From assembly GCA_002083405.1 (NCBI GenBank), contig LVWT01000049.1, positions 248,001-312,000 on the forward strand: DNA of 64,000 nucleotides. The letters are read 5' to 3'. The DNA is from Nitrospira sp. SG-bin2 (GTDB lineage: Bacteria; Nitrospirota; Nitrospiria; Nitrospirales; Nitrospiraceae). Both the position numbers and the translations under genes were made by a program. How positions within the stretch are numbered: position 1 is the stretch's first letter; every line of letters starts with the position of its first letter. Shown piece by piece: positions 1 to 7,642 of this stretch. Below the pieces are notes generated by a model. It did no database searches. It saw only the letters and a list, made by a program, of their open reading frames with translations, and was not told the origin of the DNA.

Positions 1-114
1 TCGTCGCCGGCAAGCGGCTCCCGCCGGTTGATTTTTTGTCATCCGCGCGGTCTGTCTGAATGACAGGGGGACTGGCTCCCGCCGCAGGCCAGGTGCCTGT
101 CCCGCTGGTTAACA

Positions 115-147
115 GGGACAGTCGCCGATCGGAATGGCGACAGTCCC
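115..147. repeat. Imperfect inverted repeat (12-bp stem) upstream of the DUF971 gene
   Basis: Arms 115-126 and 136-147 pair over 12 bp with one central A-A mismatch and a 9-nt loop, followed by TTT. The word GGCTCCCGCCG also occurs twice nearby, at 16-26 and 74-84. The stretch 1-177 therefore looks like an intergenic repeat of REP type, or the terminator of a gene outside the window. No coding sequence is evident in it. Confidence 0.5.
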
Positions 148-177
148 TTTCTATGAATGGGCAGGAGAGGTGAGGGT

Positions 178-534
178 ATGACGGCGGGTTCGCTTGAGCC
201 ACGTGATATGGAGTGGCTTGATAAAGGGGTCTTGGGCATTCAGTGGAACGACGGCCATCACAGTGTCTATCCGGTTCGATATCTTCGCCTGCACTGTCCT
301 TGCGCAGCGTGCGTGGACGAGTGGACGGGAGAGCGCCGGTTGAAAGGCGAAGACGTGCCCTTGCTCATCATGGTGCAGGACATTCAGCCGGTTGGACGCT
401 ATGCACTGCAATTCCGATGGAGTGATGGCCACGATACCGGTATTTATGCCTATTCGTTATTGAGGAAACTATGTCAGTGCGATGTCTGCCAGCCTGTCAA
501 GCCGGTTGAGTCAAAATCCAGGAGGTTGATGTGA
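178..534 (+). CDS. DUF971 domain-containing protein
   Basis: Small protein of 118 residues resembling the DUF971 family, the fold also found at the N-terminus of gamma-butyrobetaine hydroxylases. Two cysteine clusters are visible: Cys40, Cys42 and Cys45, then Cys99, Cys101 and Cys104. They could bind a metal or an iron-sulfur cluster, which is inference. In other bacteria such stand-alone proteins often sit near iron-sulfur assembly genes; here the next gene is a small lipoprotein. The start at 178 is preferred because AGGAGAGG (163-170) lies 7 nt upstream. An in-frame ATG at 157 lacks such a site. The stop overlaps the GTG start of the next gene, so the two are probably co-transcribed. The cellular role is not known. 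Confidence 0.8.
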   Translation: MTAGSLEPRDMEWLDKGVLGIQWNDGHHSVYPVRYLRLHCPCAACVDEWTGERRLKGEDVPLLIMVQDIQPVGRYALQFRWSDGHDTGIYAYSLLRKLCQCDVCQPVKPVESKSRRLM

Positions 535-1046
535 TACGGAGAGCAGAGGTTGTGACAGGTTTGAGGTTGCCATCTGGTCTTGTTTGTCAGCAGGCTCTGC
601 GAATGATGTGTGTGTGTGCGAATGTGCTGGCGCTCATTGCTGTGGTTGGGTGCAAGGGAATGCCGACATTGGTGGAGCAAGAACGACTCGTACAAGCGAA
701 CAATCTTGTACTCGATCATGTCACCGCCAGGGCCGTCGTCAATGTGTGGGGGGAGCCTCCTCACTATCGAAGTCTGTTCACCCATTTTTTTGTCATGTCG
801 GATCAACGCATGATTCCGAGCATGCGTGTGGTGGCCGGCGAGACCCCGAGGGGGTGGAGTGCGGAAGTTCACGCAGGGGAGGGGTTGTTTTTTGCGTATC
901 CTGATCGCGGGTGGCTGTTGGTATTTCTTGAGGAGCGCCTTGTTTATAAGGAAGAGCTTAAGGCTGAGGAACTGCGGACGATTGTAGAAACGTGGGCATA
1001 CGAGGATCGCTTTAAAACACGATTGGAAGGTGCACCCCGACCTTAG
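531..1046 (+). CDS. Putative lipoprotein, unknown function
   Basis: Protein of 171 residues, unrecognised. A hydrophobic stretch ends in the lipobox-like VVGC with Cys41, suggesting a membrane-anchored lipoprotein. The remainder is a compact soluble domain without motifs I can name. The GTG start at 531 overlaps the stop of the DUF971 gene and has GGAGG at 521-525. An alternative ATG at 603 would give a shorter signal peptide lacking a basic n-region. The gene ends 171 nt before the glycogen synthase gene. That gap holds short CG-rich words in irregular repetition and no obvious gene. Confidence 0.6.
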   Translation: MIRRAEVVTGLRLPSGLVCQQALRMMCVCANVLALIAVVGCKGMPTLVEQERLVQANNLVLDHVTARAVVNVWGEPPHYRSLFTHFFVMSDQRMIPSMRVVAGETPRGWSAEVHAGEGLFFAYPDRGWLLVFLEERLVYKEELKAEELRTIVETWAYEDRFKTRLEGAPRP

Positions 1047-1217
1047 TTCGGGCTAGCGCGTAGCGCGTCATGCACTAGGCGCGAACGAGGGATGCGCGAC
1101 AAGCGCGACTCGGGGAGATCGAGCTCTTGACTCGTCCCGCTCTTCTCGTGAGTCCCGCGCGTCTCGCCCCATGAACGCGATACCCTTCTCGTAAAATGAG
1201 ATACGAACGATAACTCT

Positions 1218-2729
1218 ATGCCGTCAATTCCTCAAGGAAAGCCTCTCAATATCGCGATTGCGGCGTCCGAAGCGGTTCCCTATGCCAAGACAGGGGGATT
1301 GGCAGATGTCGTGGGCGCGTTGCCACAAGAATTGATTAAGCTGGGGCATCGGGTCACGGTACTGTTGCCCGGTTACCGGAGTTTTGCCAGCGTTGATCAG
1401 CCACGTCGGACTTTCATGCGATGTCGGATTCCCACTGCAGACCTGCCAGCAGAGGTGGTGCTGGAGGAAGTGATTGTGCCGGTCGCAGGGGGGCTGTATC
1501 CACTCAGGATTCTAGGGGTTCGCTATGATCCCTACTTCGACCGCCCGGGGCTTTACCAAGATGAACGTGAGGATTACCCGGACAATCTTGAGCGATTTGT
1601 CTTGTTCTGTCGGGCGGTTCTTCACGCAGTGCGGTTTCTTGGGAGAACGCATAAAGAGACGGTAGACGTTCTTCACTTGCATGATTGGCAAACGGCATTG
1701 TGTGCGGTGTATCTGAACGCGCTGACCCAGGAGCGCGAGGGGCTTGAGCTGCTGAAGACCGTGTTGACATTGCATAATGTGGGGTATCAAGGGGTCTTCA
1801 CCAGCGAAGAGTTTTCAAAGACAGGGCTTCCAGCGGACTTCTTTACGCCGAGCGGACTCGAGTTCTACGGGTCGGTCAATTGTTTGAAGGGTGGGATCAT
1901 TTTTTCAGATGCAGTGACGACGGTCAGTCCTACATATGCCAAAGAAATTATGACCAAGGAGTTCGGCTGTGGGCTCGAGGGGGTGCTTGCGAACCGGGCT
2001 GCCGGCGTACAGGGAATTACAAATGGTATTGATGTTGCTCTGTGGAATCCTGAGAGAGATCCCTACTTGCCGGCATGCTACACAGTCAGTGATTTGTCGG
2101 GCAAACAGGTGTGCAAGCGGGCAGTGCAGAAAGAATTCGGGTTGCCGGCCCGCAATGTGCCGCTCCTGGCTCTGATCGGCCGAATGACTTCCCAAAAGGG
2201 CTTTGACCTGCTGCTCGATATTATTCCTGAACTGATGCTGCTGAATCCTCAGATTGCCATATTAGGGACCGGGGATCATCATCTGGAGCAGGAGTTTCTG
2301 AAGGCAAAATCCGCCTATCCTGATCGCATAGCCGTGCACATCGGTTTCGACGAAGGACTTGCCCACCGGATCGAGGCAGGCGCAGATATGTTGGTGATGC
2401 CTTCCCGCTATGAGCCCTGCGGACTGAGCCAGCTCTATAGTCTTCGATATGGTACCGTTCCCATTGTTCGACGTACGGGCGGATTGAGAGATACCATTGT
2501 CCCGTTTAAACCATCGACAGCGAAGGCTAAAAGTGCAACAGGTTTTCATGTTGTCGATTCGTCGTCGGATGCGCTTTTGACAGAGATACTGCTGGCATTG
2601 TCCGTGTATCAAGAGCAGGACACATGGCGTGCCATGATACAGACTGGAATGAACACGGATGTTTCATGGACACAAGCTGCTCAACAATATGTGCAGCTGT
2701 ATCAATCGGTTATCGGAGCGAGGGGGTAA
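1218..2729 (+). CDS. glgA: Glycogen synthase, ADP-glucose type (GT5)
   Basis: Transfers glucose from ADP-glucose to the growing alpha-1,4-glucan in cytoplasmic glycogen synthesis. At 503 residues it is slightly longer than the usual 470-490. The GT5 sugar-nucleotide motif KTGGL is at residues 24-28. The C-terminal GT-B half carries PSRYEPCGLSQL near residue 395, with the conserved Glu and Cys-Gly of the family, followed by RTGGLRDTI. Start ATG 1218 gives the expected N-terminus. The gene stands apart from the exopolysaccharide operon and converges with the lipoprotein gene at 2732-3265, with only 2 nt between the stops. It probably serves storage rather than the surface polymer. Confidence 0.95.
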   Translation: MPSIPQGKPLNIAIAASEAVPYAKTGGLADVVGALPQELIKLGHRVTVLLPGYRSFASVDQPRRTFMRCRIPTADLPAEVVLEEVIVPVAGGLYPLRILGVRYDPYFDRPGLYQDEREDYPDNLERFVLFCRAVLHAVRFLGRTHKETVDVLHLHDWQTALCAVYLNALTQEREGLELLKTVLTLHNVGYQGVFTSEEFSKTGLPADFFTPSGLEFYGSVNCLKGGIIFSDAVTTVSPTYAKEIMTKEFGCGLEGVLANRAAGVQGITNGIDVALWNPERDPYLPACYTVSDLSGKQVCKRAVQKEFGLPARNVPLLALIGRMTSQKGFDLLLDIIPELMLLNPQIAILGTGDHHLEQEFLKAKSAYPDRIAVHIGFDEGLAHRIEAGADMLVMPSRYEPCGLSQLYSLRYGTVPIVRRTGGLRDTIVPFKPSTAKAKSATGFHVVDSSSDALLTEILLALSVYQEQDTWRAMIQTGMNTDVSWTQAAQQYVQLYQSVIGARG

Positions 2730-2731
2730 GG

Positions 2732-3265
2732 TTATGGTGTCTTGGCCGCAATGTCGATTCCCCGTTCGAGTTCGGTGAGGAATCGTTTCGCTTGCAAGAC
2801 ATAATAGGGCGAAAGATTTTGGTTGAGCGTGAGGATGGAAGCGAATGCTTGACGAGCTTCATCAATGTGCCCTTCGTGAAGGGCGAGTTGTCCAGTGTGA
2901 AGGGAGCAGGCCGCAGTCATCGCATGAAGATCAACAGCTAAGCGGTTAGCGGGGTTGCTTACCAGCCGTTCTAGCTGAGTCGGCAAGGGAAGCACAAATC
3001 CATCATAGCCCTCATTCTGTTGGGAGAGGATGGCAGCCGACGAGAGTTGCTGCATGCCTGCGCTGGCCCGGTTAAAATCTGACGAGAGCTTACAATCGCT
3101 GTAAGTTTCCCAGAGCGACATGAACTTGCTGTTGTCAAGAACAGCCGGGTTATCCGGGTTAATGGAGTGATTGGTTTGGCATCCAGAAGCCAGCACGACG
3201 ACCCCGATCAATCCCAGCACCAACGTTTTGACTCGCGAAGTTTGCTGCACTGTCTCAATCTCCAT
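2732..3265 (-). CDS. Putative lipoprotein with a TPR-like helical region
   Basis: Leftward gene of 177 residues. The N-terminus has a hydrophobic segment ending in LASGC, a canonical lipobox with Cys about residue 29, so it is predicted to be a lipoprotein. The rest is helical. The last third (LALHEGHIDEARQAFASIL) resembles a TPR unit. No enzyme motif is seen and the function is unknown. It converges with glgA. Upstream at 3281-3303 the DNA forms a hairpin (TGCCGT, bulged A, GCT, TTTT loop, AGC, ACGGCA) that would lie in the 5' leader of this transcript. Confidence 0.65.
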   Translation of the reverse strand: MEIETVQQTSRVKTLVLGLIGVVVLASGCQTNHSINPDNPAVLDNSKFMSLWETYSDCKLSSDFNRASAGMQQLSSAAILSQQNEGYDGFVLPLPTQLERLVSNPANRLAVDLHAMTAACSLHTGQLALHEGHIDEARQAFASILTLNQNLSPYYVLQAKRFLTELERGIDIAAKTP

Positions 3266-3460
3266 TTCTGAGTTTATGGATGCCGTAGCTTTTTAGCACG
3301 GCAAGAACTGCCTAGTTTATTGCAATCAACGGGCCTGAATTAAAATTTAATAAGTGATTGATTTATTGTTGGAAGTTTAAGTAGCGATGGATCTGAATGT
3401 GTGAAAGGCTACTCACTGTGGTGTCTTTGCAACAGGTAGGAGAGAGAGAAAGGAGAGGTG

Positions 3461-3516
3461 GCAAGGCGCAAGGTTCAAGTAATAAGATGCAAGTGGTAAG
3501 TGGCAAGTTGCACAGT
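3461..3516. repeat. Degenerate heptamer tandem array A, consensus GCAAGTG
   Basis: Eight consecutive 7-nt units: GCAAGGC, GCAAGGT, TCAAGTA, ATAAGAT, GCAAGTG, GTAAGTG, GCAAGTT, GCACAGT. The phase is kept exactly while the letters drift. The array lies between a lipoprotein gene and a LuxR regulator gene. Confidence 0.75.
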
Positions 3517-3568
3517 GGCATGATGCGACTCGAAACAAGCAACTCACAACTCCATCATAATTGCGATT

Positions 3569-3624
3569 CACTCTTCACATCTCACGTTTCACGTCTTACG
3601 CCTCACCTTTCACGTTTCACGCAC
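3569..3624. repeat. Degenerate heptamer tandem array B, consensus CACGTTT
   Basis: Eight consecutive 7-nt units: CACTCTT, CACATCT, CACGTTT, CACGTCT, TACGCCT, CACCTTT, CACGTTT, CACGCAC. It ends 9 nt beyond the stop of the leftward LuxR gene. Read on the complement, the unit AAACGTG resembles array A, so the two arrays may pair imperfectly. Confidence 0.8.
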
Positions 3625-3633
3625 TTCAAGTGG

Positions 3634-4242
3634 TTACGAATTAAACATGTGGACGAGAATCCCGGTGCGAGTCGAAGCGTTCGTTTTTCGCATAATATGC
3701 TTGATGTGCTCTTTCACCGTTTGTTCAGTGATTTCAAGTGCATTGGCAATCTCCTTATTTGTCCATCCCTTTGCAAGGTGTTCGACGACTGCTTGCTCGC
3801 GGTTGGTCAAATTAAATCGATCACGCGCATGTTCGGCATTCAGGTTCTGCTTCCGCCCGATCTCCTCCATGGTGACGACGAGTCTGGCGTTCTGAACGCC
3901 ACCGCGGTCTGGAAGGCCGAATCCTCTGAGCAGAATGGGTTGATTCGGGTCTCCGGCCACACGTTTCAACTCGAATTGTTCCCAGTCCTTTGCTTCTGTC
4001 CGGACGTGTAGGGCTTTTATAATTTCGCCGCACAGTTCCGTGAGGGCTGTAGGAAGAACTCCATGGGCTGATTTGGCCGTCTGCCCGCCATGTTCAACAG
4101 CATTGATTTTTTTTGCAAGCTCAGACGCTTGCCGATTCATGTGGAGCAGCTGCATGGATGCTGAGAGGACTACGATACCTGATCCTGCACGTTGATCTAC
4201 AAAACCGTCTTTTGGGTCAACGGTGTTGGGGCTATCAGCCAT
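3634..4242 (-). CDS. LuxR-family transcriptional regulator
   Basis: DNA-binding regulator of 202 residues. The C-terminal LuxR helix-turn-helix covers about residues 145-200 (LTNREQAVVEHLAKGWTNKE, then IANALEITEQTVKEHIKHIM). The N-terminal 130 residues resemble a PAS-like sensor and lack the phospho-acceptor Asp arrangement of a receiver domain, so this is not an orthodox response regulator. It is transcribed away from the exopolysaccharide operon and shares the 319-nt intergenic region with it, making it a candidate regulator of that operon (inference). A good sigma70 promoter and an 8-bp inverted repeat lie just upstream. Confidence 0.85.
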   Translation of the reverse strand: MADSPNTVDPKDGFVDQRAGSGIVVLSASMQLLHMNRQASELAKKINAVEHGGQTAKSAHGVLPTALTELCGEIIKALHVRTEAKDWEQFELKRVAGDPNQPILLRGFGLPDRGGVQNARLVVTMEEIGRKQNLNAEHARDRFNLTNREQAVVEHLAKGWTNKEIANALEITEQTVKEHIKHIMRKTNASTRTGILVHMFNS

Positions 4243-4301
4243 AAGAAGTAAATCCGTGTCTTAGGGAGAGTGTGGCAATAATAGGCGATAGCTAACTCAC
4301 T

Positions 4302-4327
4302 CAAGAGAGAGTGTGAAAGCTCTCTTG
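4302..4327. promoter_or_regulatory. 8-bp perfect inverted repeat, possible operator or leader hairpin
   Basis: CAAGAGAG (4302-4309) and CTCTCTTG (4320-4327) flank a 10-nt spacer. It falls just downstream of the predicted start of the luxR-type transcript, where an autoregulatory operator or a leader hairpin could sit. The sequence shows symmetry only; no binding protein is known. Confidence 0.45.
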
Positions 4328-4338
4328 TTAGCGTGCCC

Positions 4339-4367
4339 ATACTATATAACACTTTTGGGGGAGTCAA
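4339..4367 (-). promoter_or_regulatory. Sigma70-type promoter for the LuxR regulator gene
   Basis: On the minus strand TTGACT (complement of 4362-4367), a 17-nt spacer and TAGTAT (complement of 4339-4344). Transcription would start near 4332, giving a leader of about 90 nt before the start codon at 4242. Confidence 0.55.
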
Positions 4368-4502
4368 CATATACCTTTGAGAAAGTAGAACCTACATCGT
4401 CGGTATTGTTGTCGATCTGAATTCCAACTAGAGTCATGAACATCGTGAGGTAAATGGATTGGGACTGATTTTAAGCGAAATAGGTAATTTCTTGATGAGT
4501 GC

Positions 4503-4531
4503 CTGACAATAAGCACAAGTTAGGCTAGTAT
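4503..4531 (+). promoter_or_regulatory. Sigma70-type promoter for the exopolysaccharide operon
   Basis: CTGACA (4503-4508), 17-nt spacer, TAGTAT (4526-4531). The expected start is near 4538, about 24 nt before the PilZ start codon. The -10 hexamer is the same as in the divergent regulator promoter. The rest of 4243-4561 shows no gene. Confidence 0.45.
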
Positions 4532-4561
4532 CCATTCGTTCAATATCAAGTGGGGGGCAAC

Positions 4562-4909
4562 GTGACGAATACAGAGTGGGAGTGGTCGATGAAGGACAGT
4601 CATGAAAACCATAGTGAGCGGGCGGCCTTGTTGAGGCCTATTCCCTACGAGATGACAGCGACTATAGAAGGTGCTCCTGTCGCAACTCCCAGTGGGAGAG
4701 CGCTCTCTCTGAATATCAGCAGCGGGGGCATGTTGATCTTGATGGATCAAGCGCCGCAAGTTGATCAGGTGTTGAAGGTCTATGTTCCGACGCCGGTCAC
4801 CGTTGCTGAGACTCCCACCCTTGCAGAAGTGCGCTGGACAAGGAAGCTGCCGTTCGGTCGGGTGAACGGAAGTGGAGCGTATTTCGTCGGGTTGAAGTTC
4901 ATGTTCTGA
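4562..4909 (+). CDS. PilZ domain protein (possible cyclic-di-GMP receptor)
   Basis: Single-domain protein of 115 residues and the first gene of the operon. The second PilZ motif, N/DxSxxG, is present as NISSGG, followed by the usual beta-strands and the C-terminal G-x-G-F-like strand (YFVGLKF). The first motif (RxxxR) is degenerate: arginines occur as RAALLR, five positions apart, so cyclic-di-GMP binding is uncertain. GTG 4562 is preferred for its G-rich upstream site (4551-4556); GTG 4550 and ATG 4589 are alternatives. It ends 4 nt before the first export gene. It likely tunes polymer synthesis or export post-translationally (inference). Confidence 0.75.
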   Translation: MTNTEWEWSMKDSHENHSERAALLRPIPYEMTATIEGAPVATPSGRALSLNISSGGMLILMDQAPQVDQVLKVYVPTPVTVAETPTLAEVRWTRKLPFGRVNGSGAYFVGLKFMF

Positions 4910-4913
4910 GACA

Positions 4914-5618
4914 ATGAGCCGATTGGGACTAACACAATGGGAATGGGCGGGGAAAGTGATTTTCCTGGCGCTAATTGTCGGCGGCTACGTTGAGTATGCG
5001 CTGGCTCCGGGGTTATTGCAGGCGCAACAGATTAATGCGGCAACTACGGTGACTGCAGCCGGTCAGGCTGTGGAGAAAACCGACAAAGCATCCTTGATTG
5101 TCACGCAGGAGTACTGGATCGGACCCGAAGACGTATTGGATATCACGGTGTGGCGCAATGCCGATCTCTCGAAACAGGTATTGGTGCGGCCGGATGGTCG
5201 CATCTCGCTCCCTCTGATCGGAGATATCACCGCCGTAGGAAAAACAGCAGTGCAATTGGCGGAAGCAATCTCGGAGAAGTTGAAAGAGTTCAAGGAGAAT
5301 CCCCAGGTCTCCATTGTCGTCAAAGAAGTGAACAGCTATGCCATTTATGTATTGGGCGAGGTTGCGAGACCAGCCAGGTACCCGTTAAAGAGCAAGACGA
5401 CGATATTGCAGGCGATTACGCTCGCCGGGGGGTTTCTGCCGGCAGCAGCCAGGAACAAACTGGTCGTGTTCCGGTTTGGCGAGAACGGGGAGAAGGATGT
5501 GAAGATCAGAGCGAGTTACGACGATATTGTCCTCCGTGACGGGGCCGGTCAAAACGTTACGTTGAAGCCTGGTGATACATTGGTGGTTCCCTCTGAGAAT
5601 ATGGTGCTCGTACCGTGA
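4914..5618 (+). CDS. Polysaccharide export protein, Wza-like (first copy)
   Basis: Periplasmic/outer-membrane export component of 234 residues. After an N-terminal hydrophobic segment (about residues 14-35) comes the Poly_export domain (YWIGPEDVLDITVWRN, VRPDGRISLPLIGDI), then a SLBB-like segment (YVLGEVARPARYPL). The length matches the short export proteins of XrtA loci rather than full-size Wza of about 380 residues. No lipobox Cys is visible, unlike the next copy. It lies between PilZ and a paralogue about as similar as a tandem duplicate, and the downstream GTG overlaps its stop. It probably forms or docks to the outer-membrane channel for the polymer. Confidence 0.88.
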   Translation: MSRLGLTQWEWAGKVIFLALIVGGYVEYALAPGLLQAQQINAATTVTAAGQAVEKTDKASLIVTQEYWIGPEDVLDITVWRNADLSKQVLVRPDGRISLPLIGDITAVGKTAVQLAEAISEKLKEFKENPQVSIVVKEVNSYAIYVLGEVARPARYPLKSKTTILQAITLAGGFLPAAARNKLVVFRFGENGEKDVKIRASYDDIVLRDGAGQNVTLKPGDTLVVPSENMVLVP

Positions 5619-5629
5619 GCAGGGGTGAT

Positions 5630-6292
5630 ATGCACATACTGTGGGATCGTCATCAAATAAAGTCCATACGGCAGTCGGTAACGCGAGCATTGCGATACTG
5701 CACCTATGCTCTGGTCAGTGCTGTGGCACTGGTGTCGTGCGCAGAAATTCCACCGGCAGATGTCATTCAGGAGGCGAATCGACAAGTCGCGAACGAATTT
5801 CTGCTTGGCCCTGAGGATGTTGTGGAAGTCACTGTATGGAGAAATCAGGATCTGTCTCGCACGATCACTGTGCGTCCGGATGGCATGATTTCGCTGCCGT
5901 TGATCGGAGATGTCCAGGCAAGCGGTCTCACGGCGGCTCAGGTAGGCGAGAAGATCTCCAAGCGCTTGACGGAGTACAAGGAGAATCCAGCCGTGTCGGT
6001 CAGTGTTAAAGAGATCAATAGCTACTACATTTATGTCGTCGGAGAAGTGACCCGTCCTGGAAAATATGCCCTGAAGTCTTATGCGACCGTGCTGCAGGGC
6101 ATATCCCTTGCCGGCGGGTTTACGCAATATGCATCAAGAAATCGGATGGCGGTTCTGAGGTGGTCTGCGTCGAAGGGCTCCGGTACCGAGCGCCAAGTGC
6201 GCATTCCAGTGAGCTACGACGATTTGATTTCAGGAAAAGGAAGAGTGGGCAACTTTACGCTGATGTCGGGGGACACCATTGTTGTGCCGTGA
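5630..6292 (+). CDS. Polysaccharide export lipoprotein, Wza-like (second copy)
   Basis: Paralogue of the preceding gene, with the same order: FLLGPEDVVEVTVWRN, VRPDGMISLPLIGDV, YVVGEVTRPGKYAL. A lipobox (ALVSC, Cys about residue 37) predicts lipidation and outer-membrane anchoring, which the first copy lacks. ATG 5630 with AGGGG at 5621-5625 is chosen; a GTG at 5615 overlaps the upstream stop and is possible. The predicted mature protein has about 184 residues. The pair suggests specialised partners: one lipidated channel subunit and one non-lipidated adaptor (inference). Confidence 0.88.
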   Translation: MHILWDRHQIKSIRQSVTRALRYCTYALVSAVALVSCAEIPPADVIQEANRQVANEFLLGPEDVVEVTVWRNQDLSRTITVRPDGMISLPLIGDVQASGLTAAQVGEKISKRLTEYKENPAVSVSVKEINSYYIYVVGEVTRPGKYALKSYATVLQGISLAGGFTQYASRNRMAVLRWSASKGSGTERQVRIPVSYDDLISGKGRVGNFTLMSGDTIVVP

Positions 6293-6305
6293 TCGTCGGG
6301 TGAAG

Positions 6306-7640
6306 ATGCGGGATGGGTACTGGATTTTCCTGGTGGGGGTAATCGTCATGATGGCCGGGCCGACGCTGACAGAAGCGCAGGTTCCTTATGGGTCAGGGGG
6401 AGTCCCGCCACAAGAGCCTTCTGCCGCAGGAAGCCCGGAGTGGGCAGCCTACGTCGGGGCCGGGGGACCGTTCCGTATCATTCCGACCATGACGGTGTCG
6501 GAGCGATACGACAGCAATATCCTGGCATTCCGAAGTTTGGGGGGGGCCGGTCGTCAGCAGTGGGACTTTGTGACGGACGTGTCCCCTGGCGCTCGTGCGA
6601 CCCATTCTAATAGTTTCATGGATGGAACACTGACGGGACAGGCGATAGCCAGCTTCTATGTCAACAATCCAGGTCTCAATTATGTTGGCGCCCAGGGAAA
6701 CTTTACCACGGTTCTGGACAAGATGTCGGAACGGATGGTCCGCGGCCTTGGACTTCGGGTGAGCGGGACGGTGCTGTATTACCCGGAACAGCCTGCGTTC
6801 GTGTCTCCTCAATCGCAACTCACGGATTTGTTTAGAGGAATCCAAGCTCGTCGCAACAATGCCATCAGTAATGCGACCACTGTGCAGAGTTCTTACATGG
6901 TGAATCCCTTGGTTCAACTCACCTCGTCCTATTCGTTCCAAACGATGCGGTTCATAGGACAAAACAATTACGGAGACACAGGCCAGCCCTTGCCGCTGTT
7001 CGATCTTACCACACATGGGGCAACTGCCGGGGCCAATTACCTGGTCGTGCAGGATCACACGGTGGGGGTTGGCTATTCCTATCGGCAGACATCGTTCGGT
7101 TCTGGGACCGCTGACAGCGTCATTGGGAGGCGCTCCTTTGCCGTGCATGGAGTCAATGCCACTTGGAGCTGGACATTCGCTCGCGATTGGCGTGCCCGAG
7201 TATCTCCTGGTCTTTCGCTCGCCACTCAAGTGCCGGACCGACTGTTCTGGACGATCAACGCGGGTCTCACGTGGACGGGGCAGCAGACCTCCGCGACGGT
7301 CTCGTTCACAAGGGCACTCCACCCTAGTTTTTTTGGCGAGGCTGCCCTGCTCGCCAGCAATGTCGTGAGCGGGTCGCTTTCGTATAGGCTTTCGTCCACG
7401 TGGGAGATGACCGTTGGAGCAAATTATGCCGTCAATACGAGGAGCGGAACCGGACTGGGGTCCACGTCTCTTCGGTTCGAGTCCATCGGTGTCAATGGAA
7501 GCGTGCGATATTCGGTCTATCGGGGAATCACTGCCGCCTTAACTGGGAGCCATAACGACTTCACCTTCGAGCAGCCTGGTACGACGTTCCGGTATGATCG
7601 CCAAGTTGGCATGCTGACGCTGACAGCAGAATGGAACTAA
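6306..7640 (+). CDS. XrtA-system outer-membrane beta-barrel protein
   Basis: Protein of 444 residues with a signal peptide (hydrophobic residues about 5-24, cleavage near TEAQ). The body is rich in alternating, aromatic-flanked short strands (for example YDSNILAF, VGVGYSYRQTSF, LSYRLSSTWEMTVGANYAV) and ends in a terminal strand with aromatic residues (LTLTAEWN), as in outer-membrane barrels. XrtA loci usually carry a barrel protein at this place, between export and chain-length genes, presumed to help the polymer cross the outer membrane. ATG 6306 is preferred; TTG 6279 and GTG 6300 are upstream options. The next gene starts at or inside its stop region. Confidence 0.8.
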   Translation: MRDGYWIFLVGVIVMMAGPTLTEAQVPYGSGGVPPQEPSAAGSPEWAAYVGAGGPFRIIPTMTVSERYDSNILAFRSLGGAGRQQWDFVTDVSPGARATHSNSFMDGTLTGQAIASFYVNNPGLNYVGAQGNFTTVLDKMSERMVRGLGLRVSGTVLYYPEQPAFVSPQSQLTDLFRGIQARRNNAISNATTVQSSYMVNPLVQLTSSYSFQTMRFIGQNNYGDTGQPLPLFDLTTHGATAGANYLVVQDHTVGVGYSYRQTSFGSGTADSVIGRRSFAVHGVNATWSWTFARDWRARVSPGLSLATQVPDRLFWTINAGLTWTGQQTSATVSFTRALHPSFFGEAALLASNVVSGSLSYRLSSTWEMTVGANYAVNTRSGTGLGSTSLRFESIGVNGSVRYSVYRGITAALTGSHNDFTFEQPGTTFRYDRQVGMLTLTAEWN

Positions 7641-7642
7641 AC

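Larger units (their letters stand above)
3266..3633. other. Gene-free stretch with two heptamer repeat arrays
   Basis: No convincing gene. The part next to the lipoprotein gene is AT-rich (3290-3375) and probably holds its promoter. The rest contains the two 7-nt arrays listed separately. The low-complexity composition explains the spurious open frame crossing it. Confidence 0.6.

Noticed and set aside
3569..3624. Repeat array as a CRISPR
   Set aside because: Units are 7 nt with no spacers and no cas genes are near.
6393..7322. Long leftward open frame of 309 codons
   Set aside because: It lies entirely within the beta-barrel gene, has unlikely composition (many Arg, Pro and His) and no recognisable domain; a shadow frame.
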